This document shows positions 1 to 6,589 of a stretch of 9,929 bases of DNA, piece after piece. Origin of the DNA: Verrucomicrobiota bacterium. GTDB lineage: Bacteria; Verrucomicrobiota; Verrucomicrobiia; Chthoniobacterales; Xiphinematobacteraceae. The notes under the pieces are model-generated. The model searched no databases. It was given only the letters and a program-made list of their open reading frames with translations, and was not told the origin of the DNA. Both the position numbers and the translations under genes were made by a program. The DNA lies in NCBI GenBank assembly GCA_003176035.1, contig PSRL01000037.1, forward strand, positions 1 through 9,929, in the 5' to 3' direction. Position 1 is the stretch's first letter. Each line of letters starts with the position of its first letter.

Positions 1-30
1 AAATTTTACTGTCAAAATACCCGCACACAT
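1..30 (-). CDS. Possible 5' end of the next minus-strand gene (nuoG?), cut by the window edge
   Basis: An ATG on the minus strand at 30..28 opens a frame that runs off the window edge after ten codons (MCAGILTVKF). It lies 103 bases downstream of the nuoF stop in the same direction, where complex I operons usually carry nuoG. The alternating hydrophobic pattern ILTVKF resembles the first beta strand of the ferredoxin-like domain that starts NuoG. No Shine-Dalgarno is visible, and ten codons cannot prove homology, so the identification rests mainly on gene order. An in-frame TTG at 15..13 is another possible start. Confidence 0.25.
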   Translation of the reverse strand, partial: MCAGILTVKF

Positions 31-133
31 GGATGTTTACTAGCTTAAACGCTTTTTTCAGACTCAACTAATTACTATCTGTTATCCAAAAACGGCGATG
101 GAAATGAAATTTTGGATGTAAGGCTTTTTGCAG

Positions 134-1459
134 TTAGGTTGAGGAAGGCGAGAACTCTTCCGGAAACTTGCCTACAAAGCTTTGAGTCGGCCAGGCGCAG
201 GCTTCCCCAAAGGCGCAGATGGTTCTCCCAGCGATATTATCAGCTATTGATCGAAGGACATGCGGATCTTCCGGATACCGCACACCGGAGAGCATGCGGC
301 TAGTCACTTTTGCCATCCAGAGGCTGCCTTCCCGACAGGGAGTACACTGGCCACAGCTCTCGTGAGCATAAAAGCGGTTGAGGTTGTTGAGGGCCCAGAG
401 CATGTTGCGAGAATCATCCATGACGATGATACCACCGCTTCCAATCATCGATCCTGCGGCTGTTAAACTAGCGGCGTCCAAAGTCACCTCTAGCATAGGG
501 ACCTCGCGTTCGCCTGAAGGCCCTTTGATTTTATAGACTTCTCCGGCTCGGAGAACTTTAGCTGAACTTCCTCCGGGGATAACAGCCTTTAGCGTTCTGC
601 CATTTTTTAAACCGCCACAAACGTCGTGGATGAGTTCCCGAAGGGTGACGGCTCCGCAAGGAAATTCATATGCTCCCGGTCGATTGATGTCGCCACTGAC
701 GCAAAGCGTACGGGTCCCCCCGTCACCGGACGTCCCCATCCGAGCATATTCCTCAGCGCCGAGTCGGATAATATGTTTCACGTGACAGAGAGTTTCGACA
801 TTGTTTACCACTGTGGGCTGCATATAGAGGCCCAATACGGCGGGAAAATAGGGCGGTTTGATGCGGGGATAGGGGCGTTTGCCTTCCAGAGATTCCAGGA
901 GACTCGTCTCTTCGCCGCAGATGTAGGCGCCGGCACCTTGATGAACGTGGATCTCCAAATCGAACTGGGAGTTGAGGATATTTTTTCCTGAGAAATTCTT
1001 TTGCCGAGCTTCTCCAAGGGCCTGAGTCATCACTCGAGCGGCATGGGGAAATTCACAACGGATGTAGATATATGCTAAGTGCACCCCTAGGGCATAGGCG
1101 GCAATGGTCATCCCTTCGATCAGCTGGTGGGGATCTTGGTGAAGGATGTAGCGGTCCTTGAAGGTACCGGGTTCGGACTCGTCTCCATTTACGACAAGAT
1201 AGTGGGGTTTGTCGTCGTCCGGTTTGATAAAAGACCATTTCAATCCTGTGGGGAATGCTGCCCCGCCGCGTCCTCGAAGATTGGCTTTTTTGACACTTTC
1301 AAGAATTTCCTGCGGCTTCATTTTCAGTGCCGTTCGAAGGCACTCATATCCCCTATAAGAAAGGTAACAGGCAAGATCGGGGGTGTAATCCGGTTTGGTA
1401 AGATTTTCGAAAATGATTCTGCGTTCTTTGGGATGGGGAACTGGAGCAATGGCAGGCAT
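134..1459 (-). CDS. nuoF: NADH-quinone oxidoreductase subunit F (complex I 51-kDa, NADH- and FMN-binding)
   Basis: This is the NADH-oxidising flavoprotein of respiratory complex I: it takes a hydride from NADH onto FMN and passes electrons through cluster N3. Numbered from the upstream TTG at 1465, which gives 443 residues, the FMN/NADH-binding glycine-rich loop GRGGAAFPTG is at 65-74, GDESEPGTFKDR at 94-105, and GAGAYICGEETSLLESLEG at 177-195. The [4Fe-4S] N3 ligands are C371, C374 and C377 in ESCGQCTPCREG, plus C417 in TICAFGEACAWP. Length and motif order match full-length NuoF. I prefer the ATG at 1459 (441 residues) to the TTG two codons earlier; neither has a clear Shine-Dalgarno. It lies downstream of nuoE but after an unusually long gap of about 180 bases. 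NuoF acts with NuoE and NuoG in the peripheral arm on the cytoplasmic side of the membrane. Confidence 0.97.
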   Translation of the reverse strand: MPAIAPVPHPKERRIIFENLTKPDYTPDLACYLSYRGYECLRTALKMKPQEILESVKKANLRGRGGAAFPTGLKWSFIKPDDDKPHYLVVNGDESEPGTFKDRYILHQDPHQLIEGMTIAAYALGVHLAYIYIRCEFPHAARVMTQALGEARQKNFSGKNILNSQFDLEIHVHQGAGAYICGEETSLLESLEGKRPYPRIKPPYFPAVLGLYMQPTVVNNVETLCHVKHIIRLGAEEYARMGTSGDGGTRTLCVSGDINRPGAYEFPCGAVTLRELIHDVCGGLKNGRTLKAVIPGGSSAKVLRAGEVYKIKGPSGEREVPMLEVTLDAASLTAAGSMIGSGGIIVMDDSRNMLWALNNLNRFYAHESCGQCTPCREGSLWMAKVTSRMLSGVRYPEDPHVLRSIADNIAGRTICAFGEACAWPTQSFVGKFPEEFSPSST

Positions 1460-1479
1460 GGCCAAAAGGTGTTTGAAAA

Positions 1480-1488
1480 TTTATAGCA
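1480..1488 (-). promoter_or_regulatory. Extended -10-like element upstream of nuoF
   Basis: The minus strand reads TGCTATAAA here, that is TG-N-TATAAA, an extended -10 with five of six consensus bases. Transcription would begin near 1473, about 14 bases before the nuoF ATG at 1459. No good -35 lies at the usual distance, which extended -10 promoters can tolerate. The region is AT-rich, so a chance match is possible. If real, it would let nuoF be transcribed independently of nuoE. Confidence 0.28.
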
Positions 1489-1624
1489 AAACCCCTATAA
1501 AATGATCACAAATTTGGTTGGCATTTTTTCTTTGGGAGCCGCGCAAAATCAAGGCCATCTCCATGATAAGGACTTGGTTTTGCAACAATGACTGAAGAAA
1601 AAAGACCCACAAAGTTGCTCTCAT
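1481..1624 (-). CDS. Small hypothetical ORF (47 codons) in the nuoE-nuoF gap
   Basis: An ATG at 1624..1622 opens a 47-codon frame ending in TAA at 1483..1481. It fills most of the gap between the nuoE stop (1642) and the nuoF start. The N-terminal half is hydrophobic (MRATLWVFFLQSLL, then QVLIMEMALIL), followed by a short basic/polar stretch (RGSQRKN) and a hydrophobic end. The same frame stays open upstream through nuoE, so openness alone means little. There is no Shine-Dalgarno and I recognise no family. It may be a small membrane peptide, a decayed remnant, or chance. Confidence 0.2.
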   Translation of the reverse strand: MRATLWVFFLQSLLQNQVLIMEMALILRGSQRKNANQICDHFIGVLL

Positions 1625-1641
1625 TTTATAGTCGTTTCGCT

Positions 1642-2202
1642 CTAGTTTGAGTAATGGTTGAGAATGTCGGGAATGTTTTCCGGTGCGACATTTTCCAGTA
1701 AATCCTCTTGTATCAGACAAACAGGGGCCGTGCCGCAACTCGCCAAGCATTCTACAAATTCGATGCTGAATTTTCCGTCGGCACTGGTGGGAAGAGTATC
1801 GTTCTGATGGGGATGATAAGGAACATTTGCTGCCTTGCAAAAAGTTTCATGGATCTGCTCACTGCCAGCCATGGCACAAGAGAGCGTGTGGCAAACTCGG
1901 ATGACTACTTGGCCTGCCGCCTGTTGGCGGAACCAGGGATAAAAGCTCACAAGCTCCAAAATATCGATCGGTTGCAATCCGAGCTTGGCTGCAATCCATT
2001 CTATTGCGCTATTGTCTATGAAACCAAAGTGATTTTGCCAAAGGTGAAGAATTGGTAAGGATGCGCTTTGTGAGGACATCGGATAACGCTCGATCGCCTC
2101 GTCGATCCGTTTTAATAATTCGCCGGGAATTCGGTCAGCTTGAGATGGAGAAAGCGTCATTTGGGAATGCAAATCATTCACCAAAGTGGAGCCCGCGTCC
2201 AC
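1642..2202 (-). CDS. nuoE: NADH-quinone oxidoreductase subunit E (complex I 24-kDa, [2Fe-2S] N1a)
   Basis: A thioredoxin-like [2Fe-2S] subunit of the complex I NADH dehydrogenase module that pairs with NuoF; its N1a cluster exchanges electrons with the FMN. The protein has 186 residues. The four cluster cysteines are C104 and C109 (VCHTLSCA) and C152 and C156 (ECLASCG), the C-x4-C plus C-x3-C pattern of the family. The N-terminal helical region contains LPILHLWQNHFG (49-60) and ILELVSFYPWF (81-91), as in other NuoE proteins. The start is uncertain: GTG at 2202 is used here, but an in-frame ATG at 2160 (residue 15) would lose no conserved sequence. It lies 107 bases after fumC and is followed by nuoF in the same direction, so it probably belongs to the nuo transcript. 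Confidence 0.95.
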   Translation of the reverse strand: MDAGSTLVNDLHSQMTLSPSQADRIPGELLKRIDEAIERYPMSSQSASLPILHLWQNHFGFIDNSAIEWIAAKLGLQPIDILELVSFYPWFRQQAAGQVVIRVCHTLSCAMAGSEQIHETFCKAANVPYHPHQNDTLPTSADGKFSIEFVECLASCGTAPVCLIQEDLLENVAPENIPDILNHYSN

Positions 2203-2309
2203 TCCATTATGTTCTGTGAAAGAGAGTTAACGGATCGGAACAAAAAAATGAGCGCTTTACGAGTCCGGCAGCTGCCAGGAAAATCGCGTGTTCAGGCCAA
2301 CCAGGCAGG
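2203..2309. other. fumC-nuoE intergenic region with a 10-base palindrome
   Basis: This 107-base gap contains the perfect palindrome GGCAGCTGCC at 2267-2276 within a slightly longer imperfect stem (TCC on one side, GGA on the other with one bulged A). On the minus strand it is followed after about 15 bases by ATTTTTTTG, so an intrinsic terminator for fumC is conceivable, although the palindrome has no room for a proper loop. A CATAAT hexamer (minus 2211..2206) resembles a -10 box but has no convincing -35, and it would start transcription inside the GTG-initiated nuoE, which would favour the later ATG at 2160. Confidence 0.3.
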
Positions 2310-3710
2310 TTATTGACTATGAGTCATATTTTCCGGCCGAACAACCGCATCGAATTGTTCAGCGCTGAGATAACCCAGCTCCAACGCCGCCTTGCGCAAA
2401 CTGATTTTTTCCTGATGCGCTTTTTTGGCGATTTTTGCAGCCCGATCATAACCGATGATGGGATTTAACGCTGTCACTAACATCAAAGAATTTTCCACAT
2501 ACGAGTGGATGCGGTCTTTATTTGGCTGAATACCGATCGCACAATGCTTAGTAAATGAACGGCAGGCGTCCGACAGCAGACGCACAGAATGCAGAAAATT
2601 GTAGATGATCACTGGCTTGAAAACGTTCAATTCAAAATTGCCTTGGCTGCCGGCAATTCCAATAGCGGAATCATTCCCCAGCACCTGGACAGCGACCATC
2701 GTCATTGCTTCTGACTGAGTCGGATTGACTTTTCCAGGCATAATGGAAGAACCGGGTTCGTTTTCGGGAATGGAAAGCTCACCTAAGCCACAACGAGGGC
2801 CCGATGCCAGCCAACGGATGTCATTGGCAATTTTCATGAGACTACAGGCCAGAGTCTTTAAAGCACCACTGGCAAATACGAACTCATTGTGAGCGGAAAG
2901 CGCCGCAAATTTGTTGGGTGCGGAAAGGAAGGGGAGCCCCGTCAATTGAGCAATGTGCCGCGCTGCAATCTCACCAAAAAGCGGATGAGAATTTAAACCG
3001 GTGCCAACTGCCGTTCCGCCAATAGCAAGGGCGTAGAGTCCTGAAAGCGACATTTGAATACGCTCTAAGTCTGCGTTGAGCAGCGCCACGTAGCCTGAAA
3101 ATTCCTGCCCCAGTGTTAAGGGAGTGGCATCCTGCAAGTGAGTGCGTCCAATCTTCACTATATCTCGAAACGCCTGACACTTTGCCTCAAGAGCGTCGCG
3201 AAGTTCACAGAGAGCAGGAATCAAGGCATGGCGCACTTCAACGGCGGCGGCGATGCTCATTGCCGTCGGAAAGGTGTCGTTCGAAGACTGCGACATATTG
3301 ACATCGTCATTGGGATGAATTGGCTTTTTAGAACCAAGGGTCCCTCCCGCAATTTCAATAGCGCGATTGGAAATGACCTCATTGGCATTCATATTGCTCT
3401 GTGTGCCGCTTCCTGTTTGCCAAATCCTCACCGGGAAATGCTCATTGAGCTTTCCCGCAATCACCTCGTCCGCCGCTTGAATAATCAGACGAGCTTTATC
3501 CTTGGGAAGTTTATCGAGTTCTTCATTGGCGAGCGCGCAAGCTTTCTTAAGAATTCCCAAAGCACGAATCAGCTCCGGCGGCAGCACATCCTCTCCAATA
3601 TTGAAGTGAAGAAGGGAGCGTGCCGTTTGAGCACCGTAATAGCGATTATTCGGAACCTCTATTTCCCCCATGCTATCGGTTTCGATACGATGTGAATTTG
3701 ACGATGGCAT
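2310..3710 (-). CDS. fumC: Class II fumarate hydratase (fumarase C)
   Basis: Catalyses reversible hydration of fumarate to L-malate in the TCA cycle as an iron-independent cytosolic homotetramer. From the ATG at 3710 the protein has 466 residues, the normal length for FumC. In that numbering the substrate-site segments are TGSGTQSNMN (from 99), HPNDDVNMSQSSNDTFPTAM (132-151), the catalytic histidine H191 in GRTHLQDATPL, and the mobile serine loop GSSIMPGKVNPTQSE (from 320), which is the fumarate lyase signature. SGSGTQSNMN and NPTQSE distinguish fumarase from aspartase, argininosuccinate lyase and adenylosuccinate lyase. The frame extends back to a TTG at 3758, but the ATG start gives the family N-terminus (HRIETDSMGEIEVP) and leaves 48 bases after the deacetylase stop. 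No Shine-Dalgarno or separate promoter is evident, so cotranscription with the deacetylase is likely. Confidence 0.98.
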   Translation of the reverse strand: MPSSNSHRIETDSMGEIEVPNNRYYGAQTARSLLHFNIGEDVLPPELIRALGILKKACALANEELDKLPKDKARLIIQAADEVIAGKLNEHFPVRIWQTGSGTQSNMNANEVISNRAIEIAGGTLGSKKPIHPNDDVNMSQSSNDTFPTAMSIAAAVEVRHALIPALCELRDALEAKCQAFRDIVKIGRTHLQDATPLTLGQEFSGYVALLNADLERIQMSLSGLYALAIGGTAVGTGLNSHPLFGEIAARHIAQLTGLPFLSAPNKFAALSAHNEFVFASGALKTLACSLMKIANDIRWLASGPRCGLGELSIPENEPGSSIMPGKVNPTQSEAMTMVAVQVLGNDSAIGIAGSQGNFELNVFKPVIIYNFLHSVRLLSDACRSFTKHCAIGIQPNKDRIHSYVENSLMLVTALNPIIGYDRAAKIAKKAHQEKISLRKAALELGYLSAEQFDAVVRPENMTHSQ

Positions 3711-3758
3711 TGTTTTCGTATGGTAAGAACTGGGAAAACCCGGAGAAAAAATCAGCAA

Positions 3759-4676
3759 TTATGAAGATCGCTGAGATGTAGGTGCTGGCGCGGGCGGGGT
3801 GGAAGGGGCGGGACTTGAGAGAGGAGTGGAAGAGGCTGGCGAAGAGTGCGGCAGCGGACTTTCTCCTGCCTTTGGAGCAGTCGTTTTGGGAGTGCGAGGA
3901 GTTTGGAGCGCAATCAGCTCGGAAACGGTGACAAATTTGAACCCTTTAGCTAGGAGGCCATCAAATACCGCAGGCATAGCAGCTACGGTGGTGGGATGAA
4001 TGTCGTGAGAGAGGACAATATCCCCCGCTTTAGTATGCGAGAGGATGAAGTTTGTAACGTGCTGCGAATTCCGATATTTCCAATCCATGGGATCTACGCT
4101 CCAGAGAATTACCTTCATCCCATATTTTTCATTGATGATGCGGTCGAGATTGGCATTCGTAGCCCCGTAAGGAGGCCGGATGAGTGTGGGACGAAAGCCG
4201 CTAGCGGATTGAATGGCCTCATTAGTAGCGCTCAGCTCATGATTAAATTTCTCCGGACTGCATTTACTCAGCGGCGGATGGCTCCAAGAGTGGTTGGCTA
4301 CCTCATGGCCTTCGGCGTAGATTCGTTTCACGATTTCAGGGTGAGCCGCCACATTTTTACCGACCAGAAAAAAAGTCGCTTTGATGCCCTTAGCTTTTAA
4401 CAAATCCAGTAATTTAGGCGTCGTAGCTGGGTTGGGGCCGTCGTCAAAGGTCATTGCGATATAGGGACCGGATACATGAACTGAACTATAAACCAGACGA
4501 GGATCGTGCAGGTCAGTTTCCTTGCCGGCCTTCCCAGGCGCCGATGTGGCAGACCCACCGGCAGGAGAAGTCAAGGGAGGCGAAGAGAGAATCGGGGCAG
4601 GAGATGGCGTGGAAGCACTTACCACAGCCGAGGTCAGCAGGCTCAGGAGGGTGACGAGGAAGGGAGTTTTATTCAT
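3759..4676 (-). CDS. Secreted NodB-type polysaccharide deacetylase (carbohydrate esterase family 4)
   Basis: A metal-dependent deacetylase of the NodB-homology fold that removes N- or O-acetyl groups from a polysaccharide such as peptidoglycan or a chitin-like glycan; the substrate cannot be read from sequence. The protein has 305 residues. Residues 1-22 form a signal peptide (basic MNK, hydrophobic FLVTLLSLLTSAVV, cleavage probably near VSA/S), so it is exported. All five family motifs are present: TFDDGP (76-81, base D78, metal ligand D79), HSWSH (129-133, metal ligands H129 and H133), RPPYG (167-171), DPMDWK (195-200) and VLSHDIH (221-227, H224). Pro/Ser/Thr/Ala-rich low-complexity segments flank the domain (about 22-50 and 260-305). 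I chose the ATG at 4676 because the promoter lies inside the longer frame and this start exposes the signal peptide. The upstream AGAGA is only a weak Shine-Dalgarno. Confidence 0.93.
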   Translation of the reverse strand: MNKTPFLVTLLSLLTSAVVSASTPSPAPILSSPPLTSPAGGSATSAPGKAGKETDLHDPRLVYSSVHVSGPYIAMTFDDGPNPATTPKLLDLLKAKGIKATFFLVGKNVAAHPEIVKRIYAEGHEVANHSWSHPPLSKCSPEKFNHELSATNEAIQSASGFRPTLIRPPYGATNANLDRIINEKYGMKVILWSVDPMDWKYRNSQHVTNFILSHTKAGDIVLSHDIHPTTVAAMPAVFDGLLAKGFKFVTVSELIALQTPRTPKTTAPKAGESPLPHSSPASSTPLSSPAPSTPPAPAPTSQRSS

Positions 4677-4695
4677 GGAATCTCTGTATTGAAGG

Positions 4696-4723
4696 GTTCT
4701 AAAAGGGAACTCTAGATTGTCAA
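4696..4723 (-). promoter_or_regulatory. Sigma70-like promoter for the deacetylase (and probably fumC)
   Basis: On the minus strand there is a perfect -35 hexamer TTGACA (4723..4718), a 16-base spacer, and the -10-like hexamer TAGAAC (4701..4696, four of six consensus). Transcription would begin near 4689, giving a leader of about a dozen bases before the deacetylase ATG at 4676. This is the best promoter match in the window. It supports the ATG at 4676 over upstream in-frame starts, and fumC, only 48 bases after the deacetylase, may share it. Confidence 0.5.
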
Positions 4724-4795
4724 CTATTTGATACATAGCAATAGCAAACGGGCTATAAGAGCCACCCAAAAAATGAGCAGTCTCCGCAGGCTTTT

Positions 4796-5722
4796 TTATG
4801 GGGTCCTACTAATATAGGTATAGGTATCCAAAAAGGGGAGGAGTTCCGCTAACACCATTTCCGGGTTTTCGCGTTGGGGAAAATGACCCAACCCGTTAAG
4901 AACGGACCGATAATAGAACCCCGCAAAGAAATTCTCCTTATTTTCTGATGTTGCTGGGTCATTGCAGGAATCGCCGCCACCGTGTAATACTAGCGTAGGC
5001 ACATGAATGATGGCATTGGCAGCAATATGTGCTTCCAATGAGGCGTACCTAGAATCGCGAGGCGCAAAACCCCAACGAACCCGATAAGAATGGAGTGTGA
5101 CTTCAGTCCAGTCCGTATTCTCGAAAGAAGAAGCGGTTGCGGAAAATTCCTCTTGAGAGAATTTCCAATTCGGACTCCAGATGGACCACAGATAATGTGT
5201 GAAACGGTATCGATCCTCCCGGATCAACTTTTCACCGCGCTCTGTAGCCATAAGCCAATGATACCAATAATTTTGAGTCTGTTTTAAGGAAAGAACCTGA
5301 TTGGAATCATTCGTTCCCCATCCGACTGAGAGTGCTACACATGCGGAAATGCGCTCCGGGGCCAGAGCTGAAATAATATAGGCTGAACGGGCGCTCCAGT
5401 CATGACCGACAAGGGCGAAGCGATTGAGATTCAGTGCATCCGCAAGATCCAGAATATCTTGCGCTAGCGCAGTGAGCTGTCCGCATCGGAATATCCCGAT
5501 ATCCTTAAATTGGGTTGGACCAAATCCGCGTAAGAAAGGAGCGAACGTACGAAATCCCGCGCGATGAAGGCTTGGCAATAAGGCATTCCATGTTTGGGCA
5601 TCATCTGGCCATCCGTGCAAAAGCAACAATGGGTATCCGTTTTGAGGTCCGGAATCGATACAACCGATAGAAAGTGTGGGCGTGTCAACAGTGGTAATTT
5701 GCATTTTATTGAAAAAAAACAT
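4796..5722 (-). CDS. Alpha/beta-hydrolase, epoxide hydrolase / haloalkane dehalogenase type
   Basis: An alpha/beta-hydrolase fold enzyme of 308 residues. The oxyanion-hole motif HGWPDD is at 36-41 after a hydrophobic strand (PLLLL). The nucleophile elbow is VGHDWSA (105-111), where the nucleophile is aspartate D108, not serine; this is typical of epoxide hydrolases, haloalkane dehalogenases and fluoroacetate dehalogenases, which act through an ester intermediate. The acid is probably D251 or D255 (LHGGGDSCNDP) and the histidine is H280 (GLGHFPQRENPE). Residues about 137-240 form the cap, with tyrosines (NYWYHW, 151-156) that could supply the epoxide-activating hydroxyls. No signal peptide is seen. 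The start is uncertain: ATG at 5722 or ATG at 5704 (residue 7), neither with a Shine-Dalgarno. It diverges from yggS and ends 120 bases before the deacetylase start. The substrate is unknown. Confidence 0.85.
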   Translation of the reverse strand: MFFFNKMQITTVDTPTLSIGCIDSGPQNGYPLLLLHGWPDDAQTWNALLPSLHRAGFRTFAPFLRGFGPTQFKDIGIFRCGQLTALAQDILDLADALNLNRFALVGHDWSARSAYIISALAPERISACVALSVGWGTNDSNQVLSLKQTQNYWYHWLMATERGEKLIREDRYRFTHYLWSIWSPNWKFSQEEFSATASSFENTDWTEVTLHSYRVRWGFAPRDSRYASLEAHIAANAIIHVPTLVLHGGGDSCNDPATSENKENFFAGFYYRSVLNGLGHFPQRENPEMVLAELLPFLDTYTYISRTP

Positions 5723-5788
5723 TTACCATGCGTAATAGCCAGCAATCCCGGTCGGCAAATATCTTTCCCGGTGGTTTTTGCTCTCTGT

Positions 5789-5816
5789 TTGCGAGAAATT
5801 GCTTTTATTGTACAAC
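5789..5816 (+). promoter_or_regulatory. Possible promoter for yggS
   Basis: TTGCGA (5789-5794, four of six) and TACAAC (5811-5816, four of six) are separated by 16 bases, predicting a start near 5823 and a short leader to the GTG at 5836. Both boxes are weak, and the call depends partly on their position in the divergent hydrolase-yggS region. Confidence 0.25.
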
Positions 5817-5835
5817 TGAGCGATCGCCTAAAAAC

Positions 5836-6525
5836 GTGAACAAAACTTCTGCGAACTTGGTGAATATCAGGGAGAAAATAGCTGAAGCGGCTTGCCGAGC
5901 CGGCCGACGACCGGCTGAAATCACGCTGGTTGCCGTTTCTAAAACCCAATCTGTGGAGAAAATTCGGGAAGCGGCCGACGCAGGCCAGCGTGTATTTGGA
6001 GAAAACCGAGTTCAGGAGGCCCTGGAAAAGGGTCCCGCTCTTCCTCAGGGACTCAGTTGGCATTTGATCGGGCATTTGCAAACCAACAAAATCCGAAAGG
6101 CATTAAATTTTTTTGAATTAATCCACGGTGTCGACTCTGTACACTTAACTCAGGCCATCGATCGAATTGCGGCTGAAATGAAGCTTTGTCCTTCTATCCT
6201 ACTGGAAGTCAACGTCTCCGGAGAGAACTCAAAATTCGGGTTTGCTCCGGCAAGCCTCCGAGCGTCCATTGAGGAACTCATGGCTCTCCAACATGTCCGG
6301 ATTGAGGGGCTCATGACGGTGGCGCCGTTGAACTCAAATCCGGAGAGTTCGCGCGTCTATTTTGCCCAACTCCGCGAAATGAGAGACCAACTCACGCAGC
6401 GAACCCACTTGCCACTTCCCATACTCTCCATGGGGATGAGCGGAGATTATGAAGTAGCTGTGGAAGAAGGAGCTACGCTAGTCCGTGTGGGGAGTGCCCT
6501 ATTTGGGGAAAGGCGATATGTTTGA
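5836..6525 (+). CDS. yggS: YggS/PROSC family pyridoxal-phosphate-binding homeostasis protein
   Basis: A cytoplasmic single-domain (TIM-barrel) PLP-binding protein that helps keep pyridoxal phosphate and some amino- and keto-acid pools in balance; it has no established catalytic reaction. From GTG at 5836 it has 229 residues, the usual family length. The PLP lysine is K36 in LVAVSKT. Other family blocks are FGENRVQEALEK, WHLIGHLQTNKI, LEVNVSGENSKFGF, GLMTVAP and the C-terminal phosphate-binding region LSMGMSGDYEVAVEEGATLV followed by RVGSALFGER. The frame is open back to an ATG at 5728, but those 36 codons match nothing in the family, occupy the likely promoter, and lie six bases from the hydrolase start, so the GTG is preferred. 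No Shine-Dalgarno precedes it. The stop codon overlaps a 23-codon open frame. Confidence 0.95.
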   Translation: MNKTSANLVNIREKIAEAACRAGRRPAEITLVAVSKTQSVEKIREAADAGQRVFGENRVQEALEKGPALPQGLSWHLIGHLQTNKIRKALNFFELIHGVDSVHLTQAIDRIAAEMKLCPSILLEVNVSGENSKFGFAPASLRASIEELMALQHVRIEGLMTVAPLNSNPESSRVYFAQLREMRDQLTQRTHLPLPILSMGMSGDYEVAVEEGATLVRVGSALFGERRYV

Positions 6526-6589
6526 AAATGTTCTGGGACTTGACCTCGGGCAATTAAAAGTTCTAGCCCAGCGGCGATGGGTATTTTAA
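6518..6589 (+). CDS. Possible 23-codon leader or remnant ORF overlapping the yggS stop
   Basis: ATG at 6518-6520 overlaps the end of yggS (the stop TGA is at 6523-6525) and opens a frame of 23 codons ending in TAA at 6587-6589. A purine-rich GGGGAAAGG ends about five bases before the ATG and could act as Shine-Dalgarno, although it also encodes the yggS end. The peptide begins MFENVLGLDLGQLKV and ends in a basic/aromatic tail (RRWVF). I recognise no family. It could be a translationally coupled leader peptide upstream of secA, the stump of a decayed gene, or chance. Confidence 0.2.
   Translation: MFENVLGLDLGQLKVLAQRRWVF
6567..6587 (+). terminator. Weak intrinsic terminator candidate after yggS
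   Basis: CCCA (6567-6570) can pair with TGGG (6578-6581) around a seven-base loop (GCGGCGA), followed directly by TATTTT. The stem has only four base pairs plus a possible G-T pair, so it would be weak. The same CCCAG could instead pair with the upstream CTGGG at 6533-6537. Confidence 0.22.

Noticed and set aside
626..991. Open frames of 60 to 120 codons opposite or out of frame with nuoF, fumC, the deacetylase and secA
   Set aside because: They overlap genes with full family motifs, show no recognisable domains, and are expected as chance frames in coding DNA.
4677..4769. Longer N-terminus of the polysaccharide deacetylase from a start at 4769
   Set aside because: It would bury the signal peptide 31 residues inside the protein and place a good promoter inside the coding region.
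4814..4825. Tandem repeat ATAGGT x2
   Set aside because: It lies inside the hydrolase gene, encodes its TYTYI tail, and has only two units.
5820..5827. GCGATCGC octamer, like the cyanobacterial HIP1 repeat
   Set aside because: I saw only this one copy, and nothing else in the window suggests cyanobacteria. A single octamer palindrome is expected by chance.
5728..5835. N-terminal extension of YggS from an upstream ATG
   Set aside because: The 36 extra codons match no family feature, cover the likely promoter, and would make YggS longer than usual with K36 displaced. The GTG at 5836 gives the normal length.
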